64,000 bases of DNA from Paracoccaceae bacterium (GCA_014239455.1 JAAZYV010000006.1:62001-126000); one strand, 5' to 3'; counted from the first letter of the stretch, positions 54,973-64,000 are shown. Program-made: numbers and translations. The notes: generated by a model not told the origin, from the sequence alone.

Positions 54973-55641
54973 ATGGTAAAAATCTTACAGAGATTTGAGC
55001 AACCTATAACAATCATTGGAGGCGGGGAATTTGTCTCCGATATTTTTGAGGCGTCTTTACAAGTAGGAAAAGAGTTGATCGCGGTCGATGGTGGCCTTAA
55101 TCATCTAATCCCTAGACGGCATTTCCCACTATGGATAATTGGCGATTTGGACTCGGCAATAGATACCGAATTTTGGGTAAAGGCTGGGGCTAAAATAAAA
55201 TTATTGCCGGAACAGAATTCAACTGATCTTGAAAAGTGTTTATATTCGATTGAGGCACCCCTTTACTTGGCAAATGGCTTCCTAGGACATAGAATTGACC
55301 ACACATTGGCATCTTGTTCTACGTTAGTAAGACGGAAGGATAAAAATATCATCTTACTGGGTAAAAGAGATATAATAATCCATATAAATAAGAAAATGAG
55401 GTTAGACTTGGAAGTAGGGACTAGATTGTCTCTTTTTCCTTTCAAAAAGGTTTGTGGAGTTCATAGTCATGGTCTGAAATACAGCATAGAAGGATTGATT
55501 TTTGCTCCAGGATCAATGATAGGGACTTCTAACGAAGTAATTCATGCAAAAGTTGATATGAATTTTGATGATGAAGGTATGCTTTTAATCTTGCCAATAG
55601 AATCCTTGCCTAAGGTTTTGGATTCATACAGGTTAGTATAA
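54973..55641 (+). CDS. thiN: thiamine diphosphokinase
   Basis: Transfers pyrophosphate from ATP to thiamine, giving the cofactor TPP. The 222-residue protein has the catalytic-domain motifs IAVDGGLNHLI, WIIGDLDSA with the metal-binding aspartates, PEQNSTDLEKCL and the GHRIDHTLAS segment, followed by the thiamine-binding beta domain ending SNEVIHAKV. No TPP riboswitch is seen in front. It is convergent with sdaA, with four bases between the genes. Confidence 0.93.
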   Translation: MVKILQRFEQPITIIGGGEFVSDIFEASLQVGKELIAVDGGLNHLIPRRHFPLWIIGDLDSAIDTEFWVKAGAKIKLLPEQNSTDLEKCLYSIEAPLYLANGFLGHRIDHTLASCSTLVRRKDKNIILLGKRDIIIHINKKMRLDLEVGTRLSLFPFKKVCGVHSHGLKYSIEGLIFAPGSMIGTSNEVIHAKVDMNFDDEGMLLILPIESLPKVLDSYRLV

Positions 55642-55645
55642 ATTC

Positions 55646-57037
55646 TTAACATTCAATAACATTGACTGCTAAGCCTCCTTGGGATGTCTCCTTGTATTTT
55701 GACATCATGTCTTTCCCTGTTTCAAACATTGTCTTTATGCATGCATCTAGGCTGACTAAATGTATACCATCACCTCGCAAAGCCAAAGAAGCAGCAGACA
55801 CTGCTTTAATAGCTCCCAGACCGTTTCTCTCTATACAAGGTGCTTGCACTAATCCTTTTATTGGATCACAAGTCATACCAAGGTGGTGCTCTAGGGCTAT
55901 TTCTGCTGCATTTTCAATCTGAGCCACTGATCCTCCCAAAATTGCGCATAAACCAGCTGCTGCCATAGCTGCGGCAGAGCCAACTTCTCCTTGGCAACCT
56001 ACCTCAGCACCGGAAATAGAAGCATTTGATTTTAATATACCTCCTATCGCAGCAGCTGTAAGTAGGAAGTCACCAATCCTGTTAGGGTCCGCGTTTGGAA
56101 CATGCTCTAAATAATACATTAAAGTAGCAGGAATAACACCTGCTGCTCCATTAGTTGGTGCAGTCACGATTTTGCCTCCTGCAGCATTTTCTTCATTGAC
56201 TGCCATAGCATAAACTGAGATCCAATCATTTATTACATGTGGTGCGGTACTGTTCAAACTTTTCTCAGAATTGAGTGATTTATAAAGAGCTTTCGCTCTT
56301 CTGCGTAATTTAAGGCCGCCAGGTAGAATTCCATACTTATTTAATCCTGCTTCAATGCTATTTTTCATGGATTTCCATATTTCTTGAAGTCCAGAATTTA
56401 GAGATTGTACAGAGAGGAAAACCAACTCATTTTTCCTCTTCATTTCAGAGATTGAAATATTATTTTTAGTAGCAAGCTTCATCATTTCCGCAGCAGTTGA
56501 GAAGGGATAGGGAACATTTTGTGAATCTTTTTCGGATTTCAGGTTTTCTAACTCGGAATCTGTTTTCACAAACCCACCGCCAGTAGAGAAAAAAGTTTTT
56601 GATGTGCAAAGATTTCCGTCTTCATCAACTACTCTGAAGATCATTCCATTAGCATGCTGTTTAAGTGGCGGGCCATAATCAAATATTATATCTGAATCGG
56701 GATGAAATTTTATGGCTGGGAATCCATGAACTTTTATGTGCCCAGTGCAATGTAATTCTTCCTTAATACTTTCAACCAACCTGGTTTCAAAATTGTTCGG
56801 TACTATTCCAGCTATTCCTAAGAGTATAGCTTTGTCTGTACTATGACCTTTTCCAGTAAAAGCTAAAGACCCATATAGAGTGCAGGTAATTCTATTAAAA
56901 GACTTGGAGCCAGGTACGATATCATGCGCCTTTTTCAAGTGAGACAAAAACATTGAGGTAGCAATCATGGGGCCATTGGTATGAGAGCTAGATGGTCCGA
57001 TTCCTATCTTAAAGATGTCGAATACGCTTAAAAACAA
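55646..57037 (-). CDS. sdaA: L-serine dehydratase (single-chain, Fe-S)
   Basis: [4Fe-4S] enzyme that deaminates L-serine to pyruvate and ammonia. The alpha and beta domains are fused in one chain as in E. coli SdaA. Key segments: [19 protein letters not shown], the [22 protein letters not shown] loop and [18 protein letters not shown], whose cysteines bind the cluster. The start is placed at TTG 57037 because [12 protein letters not shown] is the family N-terminus and AGGA lies about 9 nt upstream; a longer TTG reading from 57067 is less likely. The predicted length is 463 residues. Confidence 0.95.
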   Translation of the reverse strand: MFLSVFDIFKIGIGPSSSHTNGPMIATSMFLSHLKKAHDIVPGSKSFNRITCTLYGSLAFTGKGHSTDKAILLGIAGIVPNNFETRLVESIKEELHCTGHIKVHGFPAIKFHPDSDIIFDYGPPLKQHANGMIFRVVDEDGNLCTSKTFFSTGGGFVKTDSELENLKSEKDSQNVPYPFSTAAEMMKLATKNNISISEMKRKNELVFLSVQSLNSGLQEIWKSMKNSIEAGLNKYGILPGGLKLRRRAKALYKSLNSEKSLNSTAPHVINDWISVYAMAVNEENAAGGKIVTAPTNGAAGVIPATLMYYLEHVPNADPNRIGDFLLTAAAIGGILKSNASISGAEVGCQGEVGSAAAMAAAGLCAILGGSVAQIENAAEIALEHHLGMTCDPIKGLVQAPCIERNGLGAIKAVSAASLALRGDGIHLVSLDACIKTMFETGKDMMSKYKETSQGGLAVNVIEC

Positions 57038-57158
57038 ATTATATTTTCCTGCTATAGCTATAAACAATTAAGATTACTAGATTATTTTTTTTGATTTGAC
57101 TATAGAGAGTAAAGAAAACAGTATTTATTAGGCGGTGTAGCGCTTTTTAGGAGGCATG

Positions 57159-57869
57159 ATGTCAAATGATACCAATCTAGGCAAACAAGCGGCAGCTAGA
57201 GAAGCATTGAAGTTTGTTAAAACTGACATGATAATCGGTTTAGGAACTGGCTCAACTGCAAAAATATTTGTTGACTTGTTGGCACAAAGGTATTTTGACG
57301 GAGGTTTGAATATTAAGGTACTATCAACATCTTCAAGCACCGCCAGTCAGGCAAAAAAATTGGATCTGCCTTTAACTTCTCTAAATCATGTTGGGAGAGT
57401 AGATGTTGTAGTAGATGGGGCAGATGAGGTTGACGCAAATCTTAACCTGATTAAAGGAGGGGGAGGTGCCCTTTTGCAAGAGAAAATAGTCGCTGAGAGC
57501 AGTGACACCATGATAGTAATTGTGGATGAAGGCAAAATAGTTACCAATCTTGGTAGGTTTCCTCTTCCCATAGAAATTATCAAGTTTGGGTGTGAATTCA
57601 CTAGGCATATGATCTTAGAAGAACTAAGGAATTTGGGATACGAAGACATTTATTCTAACTGGAGGCGAGATGGCAAAGGGTTCTTTTTGACTGATGAAGG
57701 ACATAATATTTTGGACCTTAATCTCAGTCAAATAAAAGACCCAATCCTCCTGCATGACAAAATTAAAGCCATTACTGGAGTAGTGGAAACTGGTTTATTT
57801 ATCAATTTAGCTAATGTTGTAATTATTGGGGATAATTCAGGTCAATTTAAATTGAAAGAACAAAGGTAA
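57159..57869 (+). CDS. rpiA: ribose-5-phosphate isomerase A
   Basis: Interconverts ribose-5-phosphate and ribulose-5-phosphate in the pentose phosphate pathway. Conserved blocks are IGLGTGSTAKIFVDLL, VDVVVDGADEVDANLNLIKGGGGALLQEKIVA, and the FGCEFTRHMI region. A strong AGGAGG box (57149-57154) is 4 nt before ATG 57159 and 1 nt before ATG 57156, so the second is preferred. It is followed by gor after 6 nt. Confidence 0.96.
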   Translation: MSNDTNLGKQAAAREALKFVKTDMIIGLGTGSTAKIFVDLLAQRYFDGGLNIKVLSTSSSTASQAKKLDLPLTSLNHVGRVDVVVDGADEVDANLNLIKGGGGALLQEKIVAESSDTMIVIVDEGKIVTNLGRFPLPIEIIKFGCEFTRHMILEELRNLGYEDIYSNWRRDGKGFFLTDEGHNILDLNLSQIKDPILLHDKIKAITGVVETGLFINLANVVIIGDNSGQFKLKEQR

Positions 57870-57875
57870 CTCACC

Positions 57876-59216
57876 TTGGCAAAAGATGAATTTGATTTAT
57901 TTGTGATTGGAGGCGGCTCAGGTGGAGTTAGAGCATCTAGATTGGCAGCAAACTTAGGTTTAAGGGTGGGTGTAGCTGAAGAATATAGGTTTGGGGGTAC
58001 CTGTGTTATAAGAGGTTGTGTTCCAAAGAAGTTGATGGTTTTTGCCAGTGACTATGCCAGCAAATTCCAAGATTCAAAAGGTTTTGGCTGGGATTACAGT
58101 TCGATGTCGTTTTCATGGAGAAAATTTTCTAATTCAATGCAATCTGAAGTTGATAGACTAGAAAAATTGTATGAAAGCATGCTCCATTCTTCAGGTGTTG
58201 TCACCTTTAAACAAAAGGCTAAATTGAATGGCGATTCTTCTGTAATATTACATGATGGAACAATTCTTAAAGCTAAATATATCTTGTTAGCAGGAGGAAG
58301 TGGTCCTAGCAGAATTTCTATTCCAGGAGAAAATTTAGCAATATCTTCTAACGAAATCTTCTCTTTGACTGAATTGCCCGAGAAATTACTAATTGTTGGT
58401 GGGGGCTATATAGCCTGTGAATTTGCATCCATTTTTAATGGATTAGGTGTAAATGTAAGACAAATTTATCGTGGTGAAAAGATACTTCGAGGTTTTGATA
58501 ATGATATTAGAAATCATGTGGAAATCTGTATGAGAAATAGAGGGGTTACTATTACCAATAATGTACAGCTAAAGAGTATTAATGAAGTGAAAAACGGGCT
58601 TGAGGTTTATCTCACTAACGGAGAAAAAGAAATTGCAGATCAGGTATTATTAGCTGTAGGACGTCGGCCAAAAGTTCAGGATCTAGGTTTAGATAAAGTT
58701 GATCTTAGGTTAACAGAAACGGGAGCCATTTACGTGGATCAATTTCTAAAAACTTCAATTGATTCAATATATGCAGTGGGGGATATAACTGATCGACTCA
58801 ATCTGACGCCTGTGGCAATTAAGGATGCTGTGGCATTTATTAACACAGTTTTTTGTGCGAAAAAAACATTACCAGATCATGATCTTGTGCCGACTGCGGT
58901 ATTCACTAGACCTGAAGTTGGAACCGTAGGGTTAACCGAGGCCGAGGCCGTTATTAAACACAAGATTAAAATCTTCAAAACTTCTTTTTCCCCTATGGGA
59001 AACAGAATATCATGTAGGGAAGAACAGATTCTTATAAAGCTAATTGTATGCCATGAAACTGACAAAGTTTTGGGCTGCCATATTGTAGGAGAAGGAGCGA
59101 GTGAGATGATTCAGATTTTTGGGATCGCTATAAAAATGGGAGTAAAGAAAAGTGACTTGGATGCAACTTGTGCTGTCCATCCGACCATAGCAGAAGAGAT
59201 AGTAACCCTGAAATAA
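57876..59216 (+). CDS. gor: glutathione-disulfide reductase
   Basis: NADPH-dependent flavoenzyme that reduces oxidised glutathione. The redox-active disulfide is in GGTCVIRGCVPKKLMVFAS, the FAD motif is VIGGGSGGVRASRLAA, the NADPH domain is LLIVGGGYIACEFASIFNGLGVNVRQIYR with basic residues suited to NADPH, and the C-terminal CAVHPTIAEEIVTL carries the catalytic His-Glu pair. The 446 residues and FWDYSS-like (here WDYSSMSF) region match Gor, not lipoamide dehydrogenase. TTG 57876 is the start, with AAAGG about 9 nt upstream, 6 nt after rpiA. Confidence 0.94.
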   Translation: MAKDEFDLFVIGGGSGGVRASRLAANLGLRVGVAEEYRFGGTCVIRGCVPKKLMVFASDYASKFQDSKGFGWDYSSMSFSWRKFSNSMQSEVDRLEKLYESMLHSSGVVTFKQKAKLNGDSSVILHDGTILKAKYILLAGGSGPSRISIPGENLAISSNEIFSLTELPEKLLIVGGGYIACEFASIFNGLGVNVRQIYRGEKILRGFDNDIRNHVEICMRNRGVTITNNVQLKSINEVKNGLEVYLTNGEKEIADQVLLAVGRRPKVQDLGLDKVDLRLTETGAIYVDQFLKTSIDSIYAVGDITDRLNLTPVAIKDAVAFINTVFCAKKTLPDHDLVPTAVFTRPEVGTVGLTEAEAVIKHKIKIFKTSFSPMGNRISCREEQILIKLIVCHETDKVLGCHIVGEGASEMIQIFGIAIKMGVKKSDLDATCAVHPTIAEEIVTLK

Positions 59217-59279
59217 TTAGAAACCTTGAAATTTCACCATTCAAGCACACTTTAGTTTAAATAGTGTAAGGAATATAAA

Positions 59280-60434
59280 ATGCCGTATAAAGACGACTCT
59301 GAAGGCCCTTGGGGGTCTGGAAAGAAAAAAGGTTCTAAAGATAATACTAATAAGAGCCCCTGGGGTAGTAATGGTTCTGATAATGAAAAGGGAGATGGCA
59401 GTATACCAGAGATTGATCAAATTGTCAGAAAAGGGCAGGAACGCCTCAAGGTTTTAATGGGAGGCAAAGGTGGAGGAGGCCCCAGCAGTGGTGGCGGTTC
59501 GGGTTTCGGCGGAGTCCCCAACTTTGGGAGAGGAAGTTTTTCTTTAATTGCACTAGCATTGATTATCATCTGGGCCTTTCTATCATTCTATACGGTGAAG
59601 CCTGAAGAGAGATCTATAGAGCTTTTTTTCGGTAAGTACTTTGAGACTGGTGAATCAGGTCTAAACTTTGCCCCATGGCCTTTGATTACATACGAAGTAC
59701 TAACAGTTACAAGGGAAAACACCGAGGATATTGGGGTAGGCGGTCAAGGGGGAAGACAAGATGAAGGTTTAATGCTAACGGGTGATGAGAATATTGTAGA
59801 TATTGATTTCCAGGTAGTTTGGAATATTTCTGATCCAGCAAAATTTTTGTTTAATTTAGCAGATCCAACAGAGACAATAAGAGCTGTTTCTGAGTCTGCC
59901 ATGAGAGAAGTGATTGGGAGGTCTGAACTTAGTCCAATACTAAATAGAGATAGGGCTTTAGTAAGTGCTGATGTTCGGGAATTGATTCAAAATATCTTGG
60001 ATTCTTACAACAGTGGAGTTAATATCGTGCGTTTAAATTTTGATCGTGCAGATCCGCCAGCTGAAGTTATAGATGCTTTTAGGGATGTTCAGGCAGCAGA
60101 GCAAGAGCGTGATACTCTTGAAAAGAAAGCTGATGCATATGAATACCAGGCATTAGCTCAAGCTCGAGGAGAAGCAGAACAGATCAAACAAGAAGCTGAG
60201 GGGTATAAAGCTAGGGTTGTAAATGAAGCGACTGGTGAAGCAAGTCGGTTTATAGCCATTTATAACGAATATGTAGAAGCCAAAGATGTGACGAGAAAGC
60301 GTTTATATATGGACTCAATGGAACGCGTTCTAGGTGATGTTGATAAAGTCATTTTGGATCAAAAATCGGAGACTGGGCAAGGCGTAGTGCCATATTTGCC
60401 CCTGAACCAACTTAAGGTCGGAGGTAACAACTAA
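59280..60434 (+). CDS. hflK: FtsH protease modulator HflK
   Basis: A 384-residue SPFH-domain membrane protein forming a cage with HflC around FtsH. The N-terminus is cytoplasmic, rich in Gly, Ser and charged residues (residues about 1-78), followed by one membrane helix (LIALALIIIWAFLSFYTV) and the SPFH domain with a long C-terminal coiled coil (EQERDTLEKKADAYEYQALAQARGEAEQIKQEAEGY). It overlaps hflC by one base. The hflK-hflC-DUF2065-degP order suggests an envelope quality-control operon. Confidence 0.95.
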   Translation: MPYKDDSEGPWGSGKKKGSKDNTNKSPWGSNGSDNEKGDGSIPEIDQIVRKGQERLKVLMGGKGGGGPSSGGGSGFGGVPNFGRGSFSLIALALIIIWAFLSFYTVKPEERSIELFFGKYFETGESGLNFAPWPLITYEVLTVTRENTEDIGVGGQGGRQDEGLMLTGDENIVDIDFQVVWNISDPAKFLFNLADPTETIRAVSESAMREVIGRSELSPILNRDRALVSADVRELIQNILDSYNSGVNIVRLNFDRADPPAEVIDAFRDVQAAEQERDTLEKKADAYEYQALAQARGEAEQIKQEAEGYKARVVNEATGEASRFIAIYNEYVEAKDVTRKRLYMDSMERVLGDVDKVILDQKSETGQGVVPYLPLNQLKVGGNN

Positions 60435-61303
60435 TGAACAAATCTTTAATCCTCCTAATATTTCTTGCAGTTATTCTTATTGGGGTTGTCTCCTCTATTT
60501 TTATCGTTGATGAAAGGGAAAAAGTTCTCGTTCTACAATTTGGACAAGTAAGAAGTGTTAAGACAGAGCCAGGAATTAAATTTAAAATACCATTTATCCA
60601 AAATGTGGTAAGGTATGATGATAGAATTCTTTCATTGGATACAATGCCATTAGAGGTCACGCCACTTGATGACAGGCGTCTAGTGGTAGATGTTTTCGCA
60701 CGGTATCGAATTGTTGATGTGGTGGTGTTTAGAAAAGCTGTTGGCACAGGCGGAACGGCTTCTGCTGAGGTCAGGCTTGAAAGAATATTAAACGCAGCGT
60801 TGAGAGAGGTACTTGGTTCAGTAACATCTAATGCCGTGACATCAGCTGAGCGAGTGGATTTAATGACTAGTATCCGAGATGCTGCCATCGCAGAAGCGGG
60901 CGGTCTGGGAGTGGAGGTAATCGATGTTAGAATTAAGCGTGCTGATTTACCAACACAGAATCTGTCGGCCACTTTTCAAAGAATGCAAGCAGAGAGAGAA
61001 CGAATGGCTGCTGATGAAAGAGCACGTGGTAGAGAAGCAGCTCAACGTGTTCGAGCCTTAGCTGACAGAAAAGCAGTTGAGATAGTTTCAGAAGCGCGTC
61101 GGGATGCTGAAATAATTAGAGGTGAAGCTGATGCTGAGACGACCCGTCTTTTAGCAGAGGCTTTTGGTCGGGATCCTGAGTTTTATGCATTTGTGAGGTC
61201 ATTAAAAGCCTATGAGGGTTCAATGACGGGGAAAAATACGACCATAGTACTTAATCCAGACTCTGAATTCTTTGATTACATGAAGGAAAGTGGGTCAAAG
61301 TAA
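60434..61303 (+). CDS. hflC: FtsH protease modulator HflC
   Basis: The SPFH partner of HflK. The 289-residue protein has an N-terminal membrane helix (LILLIFLAVILIGVVSSIFIV), the typical REKVLVLQFGQVRSVKTEPGIKFKIPFIQNV stretch, VIDVRIKRADLP, and a coiled coil of RMQAERERMAADERARGREAAQ with a C-terminal EFFDYMK. Its ATG overlaps the last base of hflK and its stop overlaps the start of the next gene by one base (TAATG). Confidence 0.96.
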   Translation: MNKSLILLIFLAVILIGVVSSIFIVDEREKVLVLQFGQVRSVKTEPGIKFKIPFIQNVVRYDDRILSLDTMPLEVTPLDDRRLVVDVFARYRIVDVVVFRKAVGTGGTASAEVRLERILNAALREVLGSVTSNAVTSAERVDLMTSIRDAAIAEAGGLGVEVIDVRIKRADLPTQNLSATFQRMQAERERMAADERARGREAAQRVRALADRKAVEIVSEARRDAEIIRGEADAETTRLLAEAFGRDPEFYAFVRSLKAYEGSMTGKNTTIVLNPDSEFFDYMKESGSK

Positions 61304-61488
61304 TGGACAAACTTTTGTTTGCTTTGGGTTCAGTAGCTGTATTTGAAGGATTTTTTTTGGCGATTGCCCCTGGACGTATACCCAAGGTTTTGGAAGTTTT
61401 GAGCAAACTTACTAGAGTGGAGCTATCTAGAATTGGACTCATAGTCATGGCTGCGGGTGTAGCTATACTGATGATCACGGATTTTTAG
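61303..61488 (+). CDS. DUF2065 family small membrane protein
   Basis: A 61-residue protein with two hydrophobic helices (residues about 4-22 and 43-59) and APGRIPKVLEVLSKL between them. This is DUF2065, generally encoded next to hflC. It overlaps hflC by one base, so it is coupled to it. Its function is not known; a small accessory of the HflKC-FtsH assembly is a reasonable guess from the conserved context. Confidence 0.85.
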   Translation: MDKLLFALGSVAVFEGFFLAIAPGRIPKVLEVLSKLTRVELSRIGLIVMAAGVAILMITDF

Positions 61489-61570
61489 TTTAGATATAAA
61501 TAAGCAATGGATTAGTGACCAAATATAGGGTTTAAGCAAAAACCAAAAGAATAGGTTTTTGGAGTGGGGA

Positions 61571-63055
61571 ATGTCGACAATTATTTTGAATGAAAAAAAA
61601 CGTAAGAAGTTAATCTCATTAAGATATATAGCTGATAGCTTAATAAAACTTTTTTTAGTGCTATTTTTTTCAATACTTAGCAACGTTGCCAGTGTTGCCA
61701 AAGACTTGCCGGATAGTTTTGCAGATTTAGTTGAAAGACTGAGCCCAGCTGTGGTAAATATTACCACTACTGCTGTAGTTCCGCAAAGAGAACAGTTTAA
61801 TCCAATGGTCCCAAGGGGGTCTCCTTTTGAGGAGTTTTTTAGAGACTATATGGAAAAACAAAAGCCAGGAGATCAGCAACGAAGGCAACAGAGGCGTGGC
61901 ACGGCATTAGGATCTGGTTTTATCATTTCTCCTGATGGATTATTGGTTACAAATAATCATGTCATAGAGAATGCAGATGAAATCAAGATTGAAATGCTAA
62001 ATGGATCTACCTTAGAGGCTAAGGTACTTGGAACAGATCCTAAAACTGATATAGCCTTGCTTAAGGTTAATTCAGAAATGGCTCTTCCGTATGTGAAATT
62101 CGGTAACAGTGATAAATCAAGGGTAGGGGATTGGGTTTTAGCGATTGGTAACCCATTAGGCCAGGGATTTTCAGTTTCCGCAGGAATAATTTCTGCCCGA
62201 GGAAGAGATTTACAAGGACCTTATGATGATTTTATACAAACAGATGCTGCTATAAATAGGGGGAATTCCGGAGGCCCTTTATTTAATACTGATGGAAAAG
62301 TAATAGGTGTGAATACCGCGATATTATCTCCAAATGGCGGTTCAATAGGTATTGGATTTTCAATGTCTTCAGCAGTAGTAGAAAAAGTAATCGATCAACT
62401 GCGCGAATATGGGGAAACACGAAGGGGTTGGTTAGGTGTTCGGATTCAGAATTTGAACGAGGAAGTAGCAGAAGCACTGGGTCTCGAGGATATAGGAGGT
62501 GCACTAGTCACAGATGTGCCAGGGGGACCAGCTCAAAAAGCTGGAATAAGGTCTGGCGATGTTATTGTGGAATTTGATGGAAAGAAGATTGAGGATAGCA
62601 GTGCATTGGTAAAGGTAGTTGGTGATAGCGAAATCGGAAAAGAAGTTAAAGTTTTAATATGGAGGGAAGGTACTGAAAAGATAATTTCTGTTGTGTTGGG
62701 TCGTCTTGAGACAGTTCAAATTTCGAACAATAGTTCAGATAATCAGGATCAGAAAATGTTGTATTTTGCTGGCATGAGTTTGGTTAGTATCAGCGATGAT
62801 TTAAGAAAACGTTTTGATGTACTGGAAGAAGTCACTGGTGTCTTAGTAACTGAGGTTAAAGATGGCTCGGCAGCTAGAGCTAGGGGTATAAGTGCTGGTG
62901 ATGTAATTGAAAAAGTGGACCAAGTAGAAGTCGATTCGCCTTCTTCAATTGTAAAAATGGTTGATGAGGCCAAATCAAAAAACAAAATGTCAGTTTTATT
63001 ACTTGTAAAAAGAGGAATGAATGGAAGATTTGTGGCTATTCCAGTAGAAGAGTAA
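61571..63055 (+). CDS. degP: periplasmic serine protease/chaperone of Deg/HtrA family
   Basis: An exported Do-type protease. After a basic N-terminus there is a hydrophobic signal segment (LIKLFLVLFFSILSNVASVAKD). The trypsin-like domain has the triad in TNNHVIENADEI (His), PKTDIALLKV (Asp) and NRGNSGGPLFN (Ser), followed by two PDZ domains (RRGWLGVRIQNL and the segment with KDGSAARARGISAGDVIEKV). ATG 61571 with GGAG 6 nt upstream gives 494 residues; a TTG at 61559 is less likely. It may be DegP or DegQ/MucD; sequence alone does not decide. Confidence 0.94.
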   Translation: MSTIILNEKKRKKLISLRYIADSLIKLFLVLFFSILSNVASVAKDLPDSFADLVERLSPAVVNITTTAVVPQREQFNPMVPRGSPFEEFFRDYMEKQKPGDQQRRQQRRGTALGSGFIISPDGLLVTNNHVIENADEIKIEMLNGSTLEAKVLGTDPKTDIALLKVNSEMALPYVKFGNSDKSRVGDWVLAIGNPLGQGFSVSAGIISARGRDLQGPYDDFIQTDAAINRGNSGGPLFNTDGKVIGVNTAILSPNGGSIGIGFSMSSAVVEKVIDQLREYGETRRGWLGVRIQNLNEEVAEALGLEDIGGALVTDVPGGPAQKAGIRSGDVIVEFDGKKIEDSSALVKVVGDSEIGKEVKVLIWREGTEKIISVVLGRLETVQISNNSSDNQDQKMLYFAGMSLVSISDDLRKRFDVLEEVTGVLVTEVKDGSAARARGISAGDVIEKVDQVEVDSPSSIVKMVDEAKSKNKMSVLLLVKRGMNGRFVAIPVEE

Positions 63056-63084
63056 ATTTAAGCTATAGCTTGCATTATATTCGA

Positions 63085-63435
63085 TCAGCCTAATTCTGAA
63101 GATATTTTCTCTATTTCTGCTAATAGATAAGAAAGATTATCTATTCTTTTAGCTATAATATTTACTAATGGACCATTTTTTTCTATGTAGCCAGTGATTT
63201 TAAGGAGGTTTCCAGTTATAATATAGTAGCGATATCTGTAATATAATTTTCCCCAACAAATAATATTTGCTGTCCCACTTTCATCTTCAAGACTAAGAAA
63301 CGTAACACCATTGGCAGTACTTGGTTGTTGTTTAATTATCAACAATCCTGCAATAGATACTATAGACTCTTCAGGTAACTTCGAAAGTTCAGATATTTTT
63401 ATAATAGATGGGGTCTTTTCACTGTTATAATGCAT
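63085..63435 (-). CDS. stand-alone OB-fold domain resembling the C-terminus of error-prone polymerase DnaE2
   Basis: A 116-residue ORF whose core (IVSIAGLLIIKQQPSTANGVTFLSLEDESGTANIICW) is the OB domain that ends DnaE2/ImuC polymerases, and the tail IIAKRIDNLSYLL also fits. The polymerase body is missing: the next gene upstream on the other strand is a ferredoxin, so there is no room for it. It is either the surviving 3' end of a deleted dnaE2 or a domain now used alone. ATG 63435 has no clear ribosome binding site. The frame is open to 63570 but its upstream part overlaps the ferredoxin start and shows no family match. Confidence 0.6.
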   Translation of the reverse strand: MHYNSEKTPSIIKISELSKLPEESIVSIAGLLIIKQQPSTANGVTFLSLEDESGTANIICWGKLYYRYRYYIITGNLLKITGYIEKNGPLVNIIAKRIDNLSYLLAEIEKISSELG

Positions 63436-63466
63436 GAGAACATAAATAGAACATTTTGTATTTTGA

Positions 63467-63850
<384 letters not shown>

Positions 63851-63858
63851 ACTAAAAT

Positions 63859-64000
63859 TCATTTCTTAAAGTACTTAAAACCAATGTCATTTCTGTAAAA
63901 ACCGTTTTCCCATTGGATAACAGTTAATGCATCATAAACTTTTTTTCTAGCACTTTCTAAGTCCTTTGCCCGTGCTGTTACGCTTAGTACTCTTCCTCCA
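63859..64000 (-). CDS. purD: phosphoribosylamine--glycine ligase, C-terminal fragment (runs off window)
   Basis: The last 46 codons of a gene entering from the right edge. The translated tail (GGRVLSVTARAKDLESARKKVYDAL, ending NDIGFKYFKK) is the C-terminal region of PurD, whose family reads GGRVLGVTALG and ends in RRDIGWRA. PurD makes glycinamide ribonucleotide from phosphoribosylamine, glycine and ATP. It is convergent with the ferredoxin gene, 8 nt apart. The rest lies beyond position 64000. Confidence 0.85.
   Translation of the reverse strand, partial: GGRVLSVTARAKDLESARKKVYDALTVIQWENGFYRNDIGFKYFKK

Noticed and set aside
63060..63071. Perfect palindrome AAGCTATAGCTT after degP, considered as terminator or protein-binding site
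   Set aside because: Only four base pairs can form with a tetraloop and no T run follows; AT-rich DNA yields such palindromes by chance.

Overview
This 64 kb window is chromosomal, AT-rich and almost entirely coding. It most likely comes from a marine-type alphaproteobacterium with a compact genome. Lineage evidence is gene content and order: bolA / J-domain protein / cobS / cobT, dgt facing erpA-xthA, argS-SPOR-scpA-scpB, yceD-rpmF-plsX-ihfA-merR-tRNA-Pro, glyQ-(small membrane protein)-glyS-PPDK-like-SleB, folP with an N-terminal extension followed by glmM, purA-DUF2842, and hflK-hflC-DUF2065-degP. Several of these orders, as I recall them, resemble Rhodobacterales, but the AT-rich composition is unusual for that order, so I place it only as Alphaproteobacteria, Rhodobacterales-like. 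I see no rRNA, phage, insertion sequence, integron or CRISPR array. Gaps are short, many genes overlap by 1-8 nt, and TTG start codons are frequent.

Layout. 1-2.2 kb: cobaltochelatase subunits (cobT partial, cobS), a J-domain protein and divergent bolA. 2.2-6.6 kb: a small unknown ORF, gatB and pepN. 6.8-10.7 kb: malate synthase G, a class-I-amidotransferase-like gamma-glutamyl hydrolase and a secreted-looking metallo-beta-lactamase-fold hydrolase. 10.8-14.4 kb: dusA coupled to a 2OG-Fe(II) oxygenase-like gene, then ruvX and ccmI on the other strand. 14.6-19.7 kb: the complete heterotetrameric sarcosine oxidase operon soxBDAG. 19.8-22.8 kb: MoxR AAA+ ATPase, a 57-residue two-helix membrane protein, a CoxE-like VWA protein and an M48 protease, all on the minus strand. 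22.9-28.7 kb: dksA, a flavin monooxygenase, xthA, erpA, dgt, argS. 28.8-32.1 kb: SPOR protein, scpA, scpB, a two-domain dCTP deaminase and tRNA-Pro(GGG). 32.1-35.0 kb: merR, ihfA, plsX, rpmF, yceD. 35.1-39 kb: bamE, msrB, pyrE, pyrC, folE. 39.1-46 kb: glyQ, membrane protein, glyS, a PPDK-like protein with a degenerate ATP-grasp half, and a SleB hydrolase. 46-49.4 kb: folB, HAD phosphatase, folP, glmM. 49.5-57.9 kb: EamA transporter, serC, serA, purA, DUF2842, thiN, sdaA, rpiA. 57.9-64 kb: gor, hflK, hflC, DUF2065, degP, an isolated OB-fold piece of DnaE2 type, ferredoxin and the end of purD.

How the genes fit together. A recurring theme is glycine, serine and one-carbon metabolism: sarcosine oxidase yields glycine and methylene-tetrahydrofolate; folE, folB and folP make the folate; serA/serC make serine and sdaA degrades it; malate synthase G consumes glyoxylate. 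The rest is housekeeping. The points most worth a second look are the PPDK-like protein that keeps its phosphohistidine and PEP domains but appears to have lost its nucleotide-binding residues, the MoxR/small membrane protein/VWA/M48 operon, the dusA-oxygenase pair, the HAD phosphatase lodged between folB and folP, the stand-alone OB fold, and two expected genes (fabH, nagZ) missing from otherwise conserved clusters.
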